Positions 1 to 9,197 of a DNA stretch of 64,000 nucleotides are shown here, one piece after another (position 1 is the stretch's first letter; every line of letters starts with the position of its first letter). The notes beneath the pieces were generated by a model. It made no database searches, was not told where the DNA came from, and was given only the letters and a program-made list of their open reading frames with translations. The translations under genes were made by a program, and so were the position numbers. Origin of the DNA: Borreliella bissettiae DN127 (GTDB lineage Bacteria > Spirochaetota > Spirochaetia > Borreliales > Borreliaceae); contig NC_015921.1 of the NCBI RefSeq assembly GCF_000222305.1, positions 62,001 through 126,000 on the forward strand, read 5' to 3'.

Positions 1-1014
1 TTCGGCCAATTCAACCTTGCTAAGACTTTTAAATTTACGCAAAAATTTAATCAATGCAATAGCATCAATAATATGCGCCTCTTTCATCTTAAGAAGTTCA
101 TAATCGGTTTTTAATGCCTTAAGACTGCTTACAATACTCTCTGCTAAAATGATATTAGCCTCACCAAGAACTTTTAAAACCCTAACATTAGCATAAAATG
201 AAACAAAAAATTTACCTTCATGCTTTATTTTATCCAAAAAACAGTAAAAATTACTGTAAGGCTCTATTTCAAAATTTTCCATTTCAAGTGCTTCTTTAAC
301 GCTTGAATCAAGTTTTTTTATATCAACAAAAAGAACATTCTTTCGATCTTTATTTCTAGATATTAAAAGAAACGAATAAAACAACGCCGATTCTTCAACA
401 TCTGCTCCTCTTAAATTCAATATCCAAGCAATCTCATCAAGAGCAGTAATAACATAAAAATCTGATAAATTCTTTTTTAAGATCAAATAAATAGATTTGA
501 TTTTTTCAACTCTTTTATTATTCTTCTGAGCATCAGCCAATTCAAATACACGGCTAAACTCAAGCTGGGGCCTAGATTTCCAAATTAAATCAATTAGATC
601 TTGATTTAAAGCCCTGATATGTGTATTTTTACATTTTTCAGACAACTCTTTATAAAACTTTATACTAATCTCATCTGAATAAATGCCAAGTTTTGATCCT
701 TGAAGATTTAAATTTATATACGTAAAAATATCAGGAGATCCTTTTACTCCAAGCTTTATTAATACAACCTCAGTTCCCTTAAGTTCTTGCTCGGCCTGTA
801 AAAAATATCTACCATCCGTAAAAAGAACAGCTTTGGATAATGTTACGATTACCATACCAAAGCTACCGGAAAAACCTGTAATAAACTTACGAGTGCTATA
901 CCTTTCATGAGAATATTCACTAAAATGAGGATCATAGCCTGCTACCAAATAAGCATCAACTCCATTATCCCTCATATGATCTCTAAGCAAAGCTATTCTT
1001 TTATTAATATCCAA
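1..1014 (-). CDS. Xaa-Pro aminopeptidase, M24B family (partial, C-terminal part outside window)
   Basis: Minus-strand reading frame, open from a TTG at 1014 to the window edge (338 codons). The TTG has AAGGGG 6 bases upstream (about 1021-1028) and no better in-frame start. The protein begins DINKRIALLRDHMRDNGVDAY and continues with a creatinase-type N-terminal domain (AGYDPHFSEYSHERY, then a TGFSGS stretch and TDGRYFLQAEQEL), the usual opening of aminopeptidase P. A second creatinase-like domain follows (TALDEIAWILNLRG). Most of the metal-binding pita-bread domain lies beyond position 1, so catalytic residues cannot be checked. Such enzymes remove N-terminal residues preceding proline in the cytoplasm. 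The gene is divergent from the HAD gene at 1128. The family is clear from the N-terminal motifs; whether the enzyme is active cannot be judged here. Confidence 0.85.
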   Translation of the reverse strand, partial: MDINKRIALLRDHMRDNGVDAYLVAGYDPHFSEYSHERYSTRKFITGFSGSFGMVIVTLSKAVLFTDGRYFLQAEQELKGTEVVLIKLGVKGSPDIFTYINLNLQGSKLGIYSDEISIKFYKELSEKCKNTHIRALNQDLIDLIWKSRPQLEFSRVFELADAQKNNKRVEKIKSIYLILKKNLSDFYVITALDEIAWILNLRGADVEESALFYSFLLISRNKDRKNVLFVDIKKLDSSVKEALEMENFEIEPYSNFYCFLDKIKHEGKFFVSFYANVRVLKVLGEANIILAESIVSSLKALKTDYELLKMKEAHIIDAIALIKFLRKFKSLSKVELAE

Positions 1015-1089
1015 AAAAATCCCCTTTATACAACCTACTAATACTAGTATACCAAATAATTATCAATTTAAAAAAAATTTTTTATTTGA

Positions 1090-1095
1090 TATAAT
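1090..1095 (+). promoter_or_regulatory. Extended -10 promoter of the HAD/aminopeptidase operon
   Basis: A perfect TATAAT preceded by TGA (extended -10) lies 32 bases before the ATG at 1128. The only -35 candidate is a weak A/T stretch near 1067-1073. It would drive the plus-strand run that starts with the HAD gene. In such A/T-rich DNA chance matches are common, so this rests mainly on the TG extension and the position in a divergent gap. Confidence 0.45.
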
Positions 1096-1127
1096 TTAGC
1101 TTGAAATTAACTCCTAGAGGATAAAAC

Positions 1128-2009
1128 ATGAAAAATATTAAAGCGGTTGCTTCTGATCTTGATGGCACTCTTTTACTGTCAAAAAGCTATATTGGAGCCT
1201 TTACAGAACTTGTAATTAAAAAATTAACAAAAGAAAAAAAGAAATTCATAATTGCAACAGGAAGGAGTAAAAATGAAATCATTCAAATTACAAAAAAAAT
1301 AAATCAACTGCAAGTTTCATTTTTCATCACATTAAACGGAGCAAAAGTTTACAATCAAGACTGGAAATTAATAAAAAGTCATAATTTATCTGCTGAGGTG
1401 GTAAAGAAAATTTTAAATTTAAGAGACGAGAAATTTAGTCATATACCTCATTTTTTACATAAAGCAGATCAAAACGACGACCAATTAAATATTGACATAA
1501 AAACTAAAATTGCAATTGATCAATGCAAAAAATTGCAAAAAAAATCCAATATCTTCAAACATGAAATAGTAAGTTCACTCAATAAAATTCAAGAAATTAA
1601 AGACTTTAGCAAGCTTGAAAATTTTGAAAATGTTGCAAAAATAATATTGGCTGGCGGAGAAGAAAGCCTAATAGAATATGAAGCAATGATTTTAGAGAAA
1701 TATAAAGGAGAAATAAATGCATACCTTTCTACTCCAAATTCACTAGAAATTGTAGATCACAAAGTCTCTAAAGGAAATGCATTAAAAGAAGTTCTTAAAA
1801 CTATAAATATTGATTTAAGCGAAACCATAGCTTTTGGAGATGGATTTAATGATACTGATATGCTAGAAAATGTAAAAAAGGGATTAATAATGGGAAATGC
1901 AAATTATAGATTAAAAGCAATGCTTTCTTACTTAGAAGTAATAGGAACAAATGATGAAGAAGCCGTTGCAAACTACATCAATGAGAATGTCTTAGAAGAA
2001 CCTATTTAG
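1128..2009 (+). CDS. Cof-type HAD-superfamily hydrolase (sugar-phosphate phosphatase-like)
   Basis: This 293-residue cytoplasmic protein has the haloacid dehalogenase motifs. The nucleophile/acid pair is D10 and D12 in SDLDGTLL, the motif III lysine is about K215 (HKVSKGNAL), and the motif IV acidic cluster is GDGFNDTDML at 237-246. A C2 cap domain sits between motif I and motif III, the layout of the Cof/YbiV subfamily that dephosphorylates small sugar or nucleotide phosphates. The substrate cannot be read from sequence. The start is the ATG at 1128, 6 bases after AGAGGAT. The aminopeptidase gene follows after 9 bases, so the two are probably cotranscribed. Confidence 0.9.
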   Translation: MKNIKAVASDLDGTLLLSKSYIGAFTELVIKKLTKEKKKFIIATGRSKNEIIQITKKINQLQVSFFITLNGAKVYNQDWKLIKSHNLSAEVVKKILNLRDEKFSHIPHFLHKADQNDDQLNIDIKTKIAIDQCKKLQKKSNIFKHEIVSSLNKIQEIKDFSKLENFENVAKIILAGGEESLIEYEAMILEKYKGEINAYLSTPNSLEIVDHKVSKGNALKEVLKTINIDLSETIAFGDGFNDTDMLENVKKGLIMGNANYRLKAMLSYLEVIGTNDEEAVANYINENVLEEPI

Positions 2010-2018
2010 GAGGAATAA

Positions 2019-3257
2019 ATGGAGAAAGATTTAATAAAATACGCAGAGCTTATAATTTTAAAGGGAATTAATTTACAAAAAAATCAATGTGTTTTAATTC
2101 AAGGTTCAATCGACAATTATAATTTTTTGAAAATATTAGCAAAAAAAGCTTATGAACATGGGGCTAAGTATGTCAAGCTAAATATTAAAGACATTGATAT
2201 TTTAAAATCAAGATTAAAATTCTCACAAGAAGAAAACTTAGAATTTATTCCAAATGCCGAAAAGAGCTTTTTAGAAGAAATGGTTCAAGATAAATGGGCA
2301 AGAATAAACGTCGATGATACAGAAAATTTTGAAGACTTGAGAGAAAACATTGGTCAAAAAATGTCAATTTATCAAAAAGCCTTAAATCTGGCAAGCAAAA
2401 CTTTATCGCAAGCAATAATGAGTAACGAAATAGCTTGGTGCGTTGTTTGTGCGCCAGGCCCAAAATGGGCTTCCAAAGTTTTAAATAAAAAAGAAGGAGG
2501 TCAAACTTTAGAAGAATTTTTCAAAATACAAAAGAAAATATTACTACTTGATAGAGAAGATCCAATAAAAAATTGGGAATCCCATGGGGAAAAGCTTCAC
2601 AAAAGATGCAAAACATTAAATGAACTTAATCTAGAAAAGGTAATTTTTAAAAATGAAAAAACAAACTTGGAAGTATATCTGCTTGAAACTTCCCTATGGA
2701 CAGGCGGAAGCGAAAAGGTCAAAGGAACAGAAATAGAATTCAATGCCAATATGCCAACAGAAGAGGTTTTTACAACTCCAAATTATAAAAAAACAAAAGG
2801 CATTGTGTACGCCACCCGCCCTGTTATGGTTCTTGAAACGCTAATATCTGGAATATGGCTAAAATTCGAAAATGGAAAAGTCGTTGACTTTGGATGTAAT
2901 AGCGAGAAAGAAAAAGAAATACTAAAATCCCACATTGAAAGCGACATTCAAGCAAAATATATAGGAGAAGTAGCATTAGTTGATAGCAGCTCCCCTATAT
3001 ATCAAAGCAATCTTATTTTTTACAGCACATTATATGATGAGAATGCAAGTTGCCACATAGCACTAGGAGCTGCATATCCGTCTTGTTTAAGCAATGAAGA
3101 AGATTTAAAGACTGATACCGATAAACTAAATTATGGATGCAATGTTTCATTAATACACACAGATTTAATGATTGGAAGCGATGACCTGAATGTCATTGGC
3201 GTGGACAAAAATGGAAAAGAGTACACAATCATAAAAGCTGGCAAATTCGCAATATAA
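2019..3257 (+). CDS. M29 family metallo-aminopeptidase (aminopeptidase T / PepS type)
   Basis: A 412-residue cytoplasmic peptidase of the M29 (aminopeptidase T) family. Family signatures are TEEVFTTPNY in the middle (a metal-ligand Glu region), NASCHIALGAAYPSC with the conserved His, and HTDLMIGSDDLNVIG near the C-terminus, which supplies a His and Asp metal ligand and is the most diagnostic M29 motif. Length is normal for the family. The ATG at 2019 follows GGAGGA by 5 bases. Together with the aminopeptidase P at the left edge it would release free amino acids from imported peptides, which suits a host-dependent spirochete with few biosynthetic pathways. The next gene follows after 14 bases. 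Confidence 0.92.
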   Translation: MEKDLIKYAELIILKGINLQKNQCVLIQGSIDNYNFLKILAKKAYEHGAKYVKLNIKDIDILKSRLKFSQEENLEFIPNAEKSFLEEMVQDKWARINVDDTENFEDLRENIGQKMSIYQKALNLASKTLSQAIMSNEIAWCVVCAPGPKWASKVLNKKEGGQTLEEFFKIQKKILLLDREDPIKNWESHGEKLHKRCKTLNELNLEKVIFKNEKTNLEVYLLETSLWTGGSEKVKGTEIEFNANMPTEEVFTTPNYKKTKGIVYATRPVMVLETLISGIWLKFENGKVVDFGCNSEKEKEILKSHIESDIQAKYIGEVALVDSSSPIYQSNLIFYSTLYDENASCHIALGAAYPSCLSNEEDLKTDTDKLNYGCNVSLIHTDLMIGSDDLNVIGVDKNGKEYTIIKAGKFAI

Positions 3258-3271
3258 AAGGAGGCTTAATA

Positions 3272-3733
3272 ATGATAAGGGCATTACTTACCAATGATCT
3301 TTTTTTATCTTGTCTTGTATCAGGAATTTCTGCTCAAGTGATTAAATACGGCATTCAAACCGCAAAAACAAGAAAGTTAAAACTAACTCCCGCACATCTT
3401 TTAAAAAAAATTTTTCTAGAAACGGGGGGCATGCCAAGCAGTCATTCATCAACAGTTACCGCTCTTTCAACCTCAATTGCACTAACTGAAGGAATAAATA
3501 CAAATTTTATAATAGCTCTTGCATTTGCCCTCATTACAATAAGAGATTCTTTCGGCGTAAGATACATGTCTGGAGTTCAAGCAGAATATTTGAATGCATT
3601 ATCAGAAAAATTAAAAAAAGAAATAAAAATTGACACAACAAAAATAAAAGTGGTCAAGGGGCATAAAAAGAAAGAAGTTCTAACGGGCATAATAATAGGA
3701 ATAGCCTCTGCATATATTGTGTGCTATTTTTAG
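3272..3733 (+). CDS. Divergent PAP2 family membrane protein (DUF212, YuiD-like)
   Basis: A 153-residue integral membrane protein. It carries the DUF212 signature: GGMPSSHSS near residues 52-60, followed about 30 residues later by RDSFGVRYMSGVQAEYLN. These correspond to the acid-phosphatase/vanadium-haloperoxidase type phosphatase motifs in a shortened form. Hydrophobic segments cover the N-terminus (NDLFLSCLVSGISAQVI), the middle and the C-terminus (TGIIIGIASAYIVCYF). Relatives are thought to act on lipid or isoprenoid phosphates, but the substrate here is unknown. AAAGGAGG lies 7 bases before the ATG. It continues the operon from the HAD gene. Confidence 0.85.
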   Translation: MIRALLTNDLFLSCLVSGISAQVIKYGIQTAKTRKLKLTPAHLLKKIFLETGGMPSSHSSTVTALSTSIALTEGINTNFIIALAFALITIRDSFGVRYMSGVQAEYLNALSEKLKKEIKIDTTKIKVVKGHKKKEVLTGIIIGIASAYIVCYF

Positions 3734-3748
3734 CATAGGAAAAAATAA

Positions 3749-5221
3749 ATGGTGCTTTTTTTAGGTTTTTTATATTTAATTACAACAATACCACTTATCA
3801 CTTCCTGCAATGTAGCTCAATTTGGAGACTACAAACCTTTATACTTCGAAAATGAAAATGATCTAAAAACTGCCAATGAATATATAAATTCACTAGGATA
3901 CAAAACAATCTCAGAATACACAACAAAAATTGACATTTTAGACTTCCCCGAAAATAAAAAAATCACAATAAATGAGATAAACAAACTTAACAATCTTGAC
4001 CTGAGAAAAAGTATATTTTTAAAAAAACTCCCCAATCTTTTCAATATAGAACATAAAAAACTTCTTTATGTTGAAAACAGGTTCAAAACCATAAATTTTA
4101 AAAACCTAAAAAAAGAACTCAACATTAATGCCGAAATGCATTCTCTTGACCACAAAACAAAAATTAATTTTCTTTCAGGCATAATATTTCTAATCATAAT
4201 AATTTTATTAATTTTTTTAGACCCAACAAACTCTATATTTACTTTAATTTTTCTATTAATTTCATCTCTTATTTTTATAATAAGTAAAGAAATAATGTAC
4301 TTTTATCCATTTACAGTTCTCTCTTATTTGCTATTTTCAATAATCAGCAATTTTAACAAAAATTATAATAAAATATATTTAAAAGAAATAAATTTTTTAA
4401 CACTAATGACAAAAATAAAACACTTATTATTTTTATTTATATTCACAACCCTATATTTCATTACAATCACAACCTTTTTTGCTATAAATATTGACCCCAC
4501 TTTTATTGCATTTGTTGCAATACCAACTCTTTGCATTTTTTTAATTTTCAGCTGGGTCAAAACAGAAAGCAATTTTAAAGATGCATTTTTATTTCCAATC
4601 GAAATTAAAGAGAGAAAAATAGAAAGGAAAAAAACTTTAAAGTCAAAAATAGCAATACATCTACTGCTATTTACACTCTCATTAATTCCTTTTGCTTATT
4701 CAAGCTATATGCTAAATTCTTATAAAAACATTAATTACCTTTACAGTAAAAAATTAAATTACTTTGATTATTTAAATCCTAACAATATTTATATAATGCT
4801 AGGATACAACAAAGACATACCCAATATTATAGGATACCTGTCCCACATTCTCTATCAAAATGAACTAAGATACAATCTTACTGCTAAATATGGAAAAATT
4901 CCTAAAGATATAAAAGAAAATTACTTTGAAATCAAAAACGGCAAGATAGAAATTAATCCTAAAACTGTTTACGAAGTAGACAAATCATTTATTGATGAAA
5001 TTCTTAAAAAAGATCTTGCAAGTCTGTTTTTAAAAAATAAAAATCCAATCCTAATATATAAAGAAAACAAGAATAATATAAACACAGATAAAAAAAATTA
5101 CAAAATACTTTTCTTCTCCTCTTTACCCTTCTTTGTATTACTATTCCTATTTAAAGCAATAAGATTTACAATTCTTTTAAACATAAATGAAAAAACCTAT
5201 AAAAAATATATTCAAGGATAA
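3749..5221 (+). CDS. Unknown polytopic membrane protein with lipoprotein-like N-terminus
   Basis: I do not recognise a family for this 490-residue protein (by gene order BB_0071 of B31). It opens with a hydrophobic signal ending LITSC (Cys20), which fits the loose spirochete lipobox. About 115 hydrophilic residues follow, then closely spaced membrane segments near 137-157, 161-178, 183-200, 222-245 and 250-268, another at 301-320, a second hydrophilic domain of about 130 residues, and a last helix near 455-475. The ATG has AGGA 8 bases upstream. The Rnf-like gene starts 7 bases after its stop, so the products may work in one membrane complex, but that is inference from operon structure only. 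Confidence 0.6.
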   Translation: MVLFLGFLYLITTIPLITSCNVAQFGDYKPLYFENENDLKTANEYINSLGYKTISEYTTKIDILDFPENKKITINEINKLNNLDLRKSIFLKKLPNLFNIEHKKLLYVENRFKTINFKNLKKELNINAEMHSLDHKTKINFLSGIIFLIIIILLIFLDPTNSIFTLIFLLISSLIFIISKEIMYFYPFTVLSYLLFSIISNFNKNYNKIYLKEINFLTLMTKIKHLLFLFIFTTLYFITITTFFAINIDPTFIAFVAIPTLCIFLIFSWVKTESNFKDAFLFPIEIKERKIERKKTLKSKIAIHLLLFTLSLIPFAYSSYMLNSYKNINYLYSKKLNYFDYLNPNNIYIMLGYNKDIPNIIGYLSHILYQNELRYNLTAKYGKIPKDIKENYFEIKNGKIEINPKTVYEVDKSFIDEILKKDLASLFLKNKNPILIYKENKNNINTDKKNYKILFFSSLPFFVLLFLFKAIRFTILLNINEKTYKKYIQG

Positions 5222-5228
5222 ATAGCTA

Positions 5229-7547
5229 ATGCTAGACTTAGAAAAAGTAAAAGCAATTTTTAAAAAATACAATAAATACGAGATAAACATTAATGAAATT
5301 CAAATACCTGAATATGCCCTAATACCCCTTGAAACAGAAAATTCAAAATCCATAATATACATAATTGAAAAACAAAAAATAGAAGAAAATCAAATTTTAT
5401 CTAAAAACTCAAACATAGAGCTATACACATACTCTCCAATATCTGGAATAGTAGAGAAAATATACACAGCCAACTTTCCAGATGGAAAAAAATTAAAATC
5501 AGCATTAATCAAATTTCAAGGAAAAATAAAAACCGAAAAAAAACCAATTGAAGAGGGGACCTCAAGAGAAAAGATCCTGGAAAAATTAATTCAACTGGGA
5601 ATTCCTTGGTTTAACGAAAATTCTTTATTTCAATTCATAAACAAATGCAAAAAAATAGACAAAATGATTTTATTAACCAATGGGAAAGATATACTTACAA
5701 ACATTTCAGAAGCACTGATGGCAGAAAAATTAGAAGAAATTTTTTCAGGATTCCAAATAATCGACAAAATATTTAAATTCAAAGAAATAATAATAATATC
5801 AAATAAAGAAAAACTTAAAAAAGAATTCGAAAAATTGAGTATTTTTAAAAACAGAAAAATAAAAATTAAATCTTTAGAAAATGCATATCCTTATACAAAT
5901 CACGAAATGATAATGCACTTTTTATACAACAATAAAAATACAAAAGACGATATAAACCCCCACAATAATATTTTATTAGCAAATATTGAAGATCTATACA
6001 ATGCAAACCTTGTCATAAAAAATAACAATCCTTATAAAGAAAAATTTGTAGCTATAAATGGAAATAAAAAAATAAAAAGCAGAATACTGAAAGTAAAAAT
6101 TGGAACTTCTTTCAGTCAGCTAATAAATGAAAAAATTGATACAAAAAAATATGAAATTTTTTTAAACAACCCAGCAAATAAAATAAGAATCAATACATTA
6201 AACATACCAATAACAAGAGATATTTATAGCCTCACCATATTAAAGAAAAAGTCAATATATGACAAAATTAAAGCATTTTTTATGTCCAGTTTTTCGCCAT
6301 TGCAAATGGAAAATATTATTTTTTCATTCTTAAAGAATGAAAAAATTAATAATAACAGCAAATTAAAAATATTTAATTATACAGAAAAAGAAGTTGAAGA
6401 AGAAATACATAAGGTTCAAAAAGAAATTAAAGGCAAAATTCTAAATGAAAGTCTAATAAATGAGGTAGTATACACCGAAAACAATTTAAAAGACATATAC
6501 TTTGCTATTATACTATCACTATCACCTAGCCTGATATTTTCTTTCTTAAATAACACAAAATTCATGACAGACACTTTACTGTTAATATTTATTAGTGTAG
6601 TAGTCTATATACCAATAATGCTAAAAATTAATTACAAATGCTTGTCTTTTTTTGTTTACGCCGCCTTAATGATGAGCATTATATTGCCTTTGGATTTAGA
6701 AATTACACTAAAAATAACCTCCTTATTATTTACTTTTTTAGTATTCTTTTACTTTTTCAGACTATCAGCATTTTTAGCAAACCCCATATTAATTTCTTTT
6801 ATGTTTTTTGTATTAAATTTCCCAGTAAGTTTTAAGCAAACCTATCAAGAGGAAATTAAAAATTCAAATTCAATAATTCCAACCTGGAATGAAATAATTG
6901 AAAAACATCCAAACACAAAAAATTTAAAAAGTTTAAATACCTTAACAAGATATGAAAACAAAAAAATAGATGCAATTGAAAACTTTGTAAATCAAAACAT
7001 TTTTTCTGTTTTTAATATAATTGTAACAAGATTTCATATTGAAAGTTTTTTGGGAGTTAACAACGAAAAAAAAATATCTCCTCTTTTGCTTTATTTTGGA
7101 CTCTTGTTAATAGTTGGCAAATATATAATAAACAAATTAATACCATTATCATTTTATATAAGCCTGATGGTAATCTCATATACAGCACATAATATAGGAA
7201 TGCTAAGCCACATCAGCTCCGATATGCTAACACTGCTTATTTCTCCAATCCCAATGCTGTTAATATTTACAATGGCAACAGAATTGCAAATAACGCCACA
7301 CTTTAAATTTGAGCAAATACTCTATGGATCAATATTGGCATTTATATATTTCTTTACATTAAGTCATATTCCTTTTGAAACTTTGTCGATCATAATATCT
7401 ATTTTTATCTTACAAATAAGCTCAAACTTAACAAAAAAGTATAGCTTAACCTTAAAAATTAAAAAAATAATGCATATTTTAAAAACAAATAAAGAAAAAG
7501 CACTCAAAAATCCTCTTGAAAATGAAAAGGATATAATAAAATTATGA
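5229..7547 (+). CDS. Rnf-like electron transport protein: RnfC-RnfD fusion lacking Fe-S cysteines
   Basis: This 772-residue protein (cf. BB_0072) looks like RnfC fused to RnfD. Residues 26-80 (IPEYALIPLE, then YSPISGIVEKI) match the RnfC N-terminal barrel. Residues 248-299 (ILLANIEDLYNANLV, then VAINGNKKIKSR and KIGTSFSQLI) match the NVGT / VTVTG / RIGTPVSELI stretch, and 311-338 match the GGPMMG / PVTK region. Where RnfC has two CxxCxxCxxxC clusters, this protein has none; Cys140 is the only cysteine in that half. From 415 on it has eight or more membrane helices with RnfD-like motifs (FRLSAFLANPI about 510-520; ESFLGVNNEKKISPLLL about 605; MATELQITP about 682-690). The flavin-attachment SGAT is not recognisable. 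Its stop overlaps the next start. A role in ion or redox transport is uncertain; homology is judged by eye. Confidence 0.6.
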   Translation: MLDLEKVKAIFKKYNKYEININEIQIPEYALIPLETENSKSIIYIIEKQKIEENQILSKNSNIELYTYSPISGIVEKIYTANFPDGKKLKSALIKFQGKIKTEKKPIEEGTSREKILEKLIQLGIPWFNENSLFQFINKCKKIDKMILLTNGKDILTNISEALMAEKLEEIFSGFQIIDKIFKFKEIIIISNKEKLKKEFEKLSIFKNRKIKIKSLENAYPYTNHEMIMHFLYNNKNTKDDINPHNNILLANIEDLYNANLVIKNNNPYKEKFVAINGNKKIKSRILKVKIGTSFSQLINEKIDTKKYEIFLNNPANKIRINTLNIPITRDIYSLTILKKKSIYDKIKAFFMSSFSPLQMENIIFSFLKNEKINNNSKLKIFNYTEKEVEEEIHKVQKEIKGKILNESLINEVVYTENNLKDIYFAIILSLSPSLIFSFLNNTKFMTDTLLLIFISVVVYIPIMLKINYKCLSFFVYAALMMSIILPLDLEITLKITSLLFTFLVFFYFFRLSAFLANPILISFMFFVLNFPVSFKQTYQEEIKNSNSIIPTWNEIIEKHPNTKNLKSLNTLTRYENKKIDAIENFVNQNIFSVFNIIVTRFHIESFLGVNNEKKISPLLLYFGLLLIVGKYIINKLIPLSFYISLMVISYTAHNIGMLSHISSDMLTLLISPIPMLLIFTMATELQITPHFKFEQILYGSILAFIYFFTLSHIPFETLSIIISIFILQISSNLTKKYSLTLKIKKIMHILKTNKEKALKNPLENEKDIIKL

Positions 7548-8104
7548 CCAGTAATTTAATTACATACTTGATTATTAACAATTTAACTTTAATACACTTT
7601 GTTGGACTTGAGGACATAAAAATAAAAAACAATGTAGCCTTAATAAAAAGATACGTCATAATAACAATTACTTCTTTATTAATATATTCAATATCGTTTT
7701 ATCTTTACAAACTGTTTACAAAGAATAATTTACTGTTCTTAATGCCAATTTTTTATGTAATTTTAATTTACGTGTTGATATTATCATTTAAAGCATTAAA
7801 TGATATATTTATTGTTTATAACAAAAAATCAAATTATTCAAACGATTTCATGCTTTCAAATAGCAGCTTAATTGCAATAACATTCTTTGCGCTTGATAAG
7901 AACAACGGATTTTTTGAAGGATTAGAAATACTTATTCTATCTGCACTTGGAATACTAATCGCTTTAATCTCAATAACATCGGTAAAAAAAAACTTTGACA
8001 AAAACCCTAAAATCAATATATTGGAAAACGAACCAATATATTTTTTTATAATGTTTATTATATCTTTAATTCCAAATATAATTATATTAATATACAATCA
8101 ATAA
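7544..8104 (+). CDS. RnfA/RnfE-like membrane subunit, cysteine-free
   Basis: A 186-residue protein with six predicted membrane helices (cf. BB_0073). The N-terminus (LITYLIINNLTLIHFVGL) resembles the RnfA/RnfE/NqrD opening with its conserved NN and following Gly. Near residue 106 the segment DFMLSNSSLIAITFFAL replaces the family's LPLITTNCAVLGVAL. In Rnf/Nqr these two places hold the cysteines that bind an iron-sulfur centre at the membrane core. Here they are non-cysteine and the whole protein has no cysteine. It overlaps the RnfC-RnfD fusion by 4 bases (ATGA), so the products are probably made in equal amounts and assembled together. Identification is by pattern and context and needs a profile search. 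Confidence 0.55.
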   Translation: MTSNLITYLIINNLTLIHFVGLEDIKIKNNVALIKRYVIITITSLLIYSISFYLYKLFTKNNLLFLMPIFYVILIYVLILSFKALNDIFIVYNKKSNYSNDFMLSNSSLIAITFFALDKNNGFFEGLEILILSALGILIALISITSVKKNFDKNPKINILENEPIYFFIMFIISLIPNIIILIYNQ

Positions 8105-8119
8105 TAGCGAGAAATAAAA

Positions 8120-9197
8120 ATGAAAGAAAAAATAAATACATTGTTTAAACAGGCCGAAGACATTTGGGGGAAGCTTTGACAAAAATGAAATTCAATCTAA
8201 AATCGAAAAATATGAAAAAGAAATAAACCAAAAAAATTTTTGGAATGATCCTAAAAGAGCTCAAGAAGTAATTAAGGCTCAAAGTATTTTGAAAAACAAA
8301 ATTGTTCCGTGGGAAGAGCTAATAAATAAAATAAAAGACTTAAGCGATTTGTGTGAAATTGTTGAAAATGAAAAAGACACTAACAGCTTGGAAATCGAAT
8401 TTAATGCACTTGAAAAACAATACAAAGATTTACTCACAATTTCTTACTTCAAAGAAGAGCTTGACGCAAACAATGCTTTTTTAACTATTCATTCTGGAGC
8501 TGGAGGCACTGAAGCATGTGACTGGGTTGCAATGCTTTACAGAATGTATTCAAGATACGCCGAGAGGAAAAAATACAAAACAGAACTTATTGATTTACTT
8601 GAAGCAGAAGGTGGAATTAAATCTGTTACAATAGAAATCAAAGGGGAATATGCTTATGGGCTATTAAAAAGTGAAGTCGGAATACATCGTCTTATAAGAA
8701 TTTCTCCTTTTGATGCTGCTAAAAAAAGACACACCTCTTTTGCATCCGTATTTGTTGACCCTGTTATTGATGACAAAATAGAAATAATAATCAAACCAGA
8801 AGACATAAGAATTGATACATACAGAGCCTCGGGAGCTGGAGGACAACACGTCAACAAAACATCCTCTGCTGTAAGAATAACTCACATTGAAACAGGAATA
8901 GTAACTCAATCTCAAAGCGATAGGAGCCAACACAAAAACAAAGACTTGGCAATGAAAGTTTTAAAATCAAAACTTTACGAATACTATAAGAGAAAAGAAG
9001 AAGAAAAAAATAAATCCAAGCAAGACACAAAAAAAGAAATTTCTTGGGGCAACCAAATAAGATCTTACGTATTCCAACCTTACAATTTGGTAAAAGATCA
9101 CAGAACAAAATTTGAAAATTCAAACACCACTTCAGTTATGGACGGCAATATAGACAATTTCATAGAAGAGTATCTAAAATGGAAAAACTTAAACTAA
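8120..9197 (+). CDS. prfB: Peptide chain release factor 2, programmed +1 frameshift
   Basis: RF2 recognises UGA and UAA stop codons and triggers peptidyl-tRNA hydrolysis. The gene is split between frames as in most bacteria. An ATG at 8120 opens a 19-codon frame ending CTT TGA at 8174-8179; slipping forward one base at CTT continues with GAC at 8178 and gives a 358-residue protein. The shift site TGG GGG AAG CTT TGA C carries the Shine-Dalgarno-like G run three bases before CTT, as in the canonical site. The SPF tripeptide that reads the stop codon is at about 195-197, and the GGQ catalytic loop (GAGGQHVNKTSSA) is at about 240-242. Length is close to the usual 365. The next gene overlaps its 3' end by 19 bases. 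Confidence 0.95.
8165..8180 (+). promoter_or_regulatory. prfB programmed +1 frameshift signal
   Basis: The bases TGGGGGAAGCTTTGAC form the autoregulatory recoding site. The G run pairs with the anti-Shine-Dalgarno of the translating ribosome, CTT is the slippery codon, and TGA followed by C is a poor stop context. When RF2 is scarce the ribosome pauses at UGA and shifts forward into the long frame. The layout (G run, three-base spacer, CTT TGA C) matches the well-known bacterial site. Confidence 0.95.

Noticed and set aside
8120..8179. prfB could be read as a broken gene because of the TGA at 8177
   Set aside because: The surrounding bases are the standard RF2 recoding site and the protein is complete after a +1 shift.
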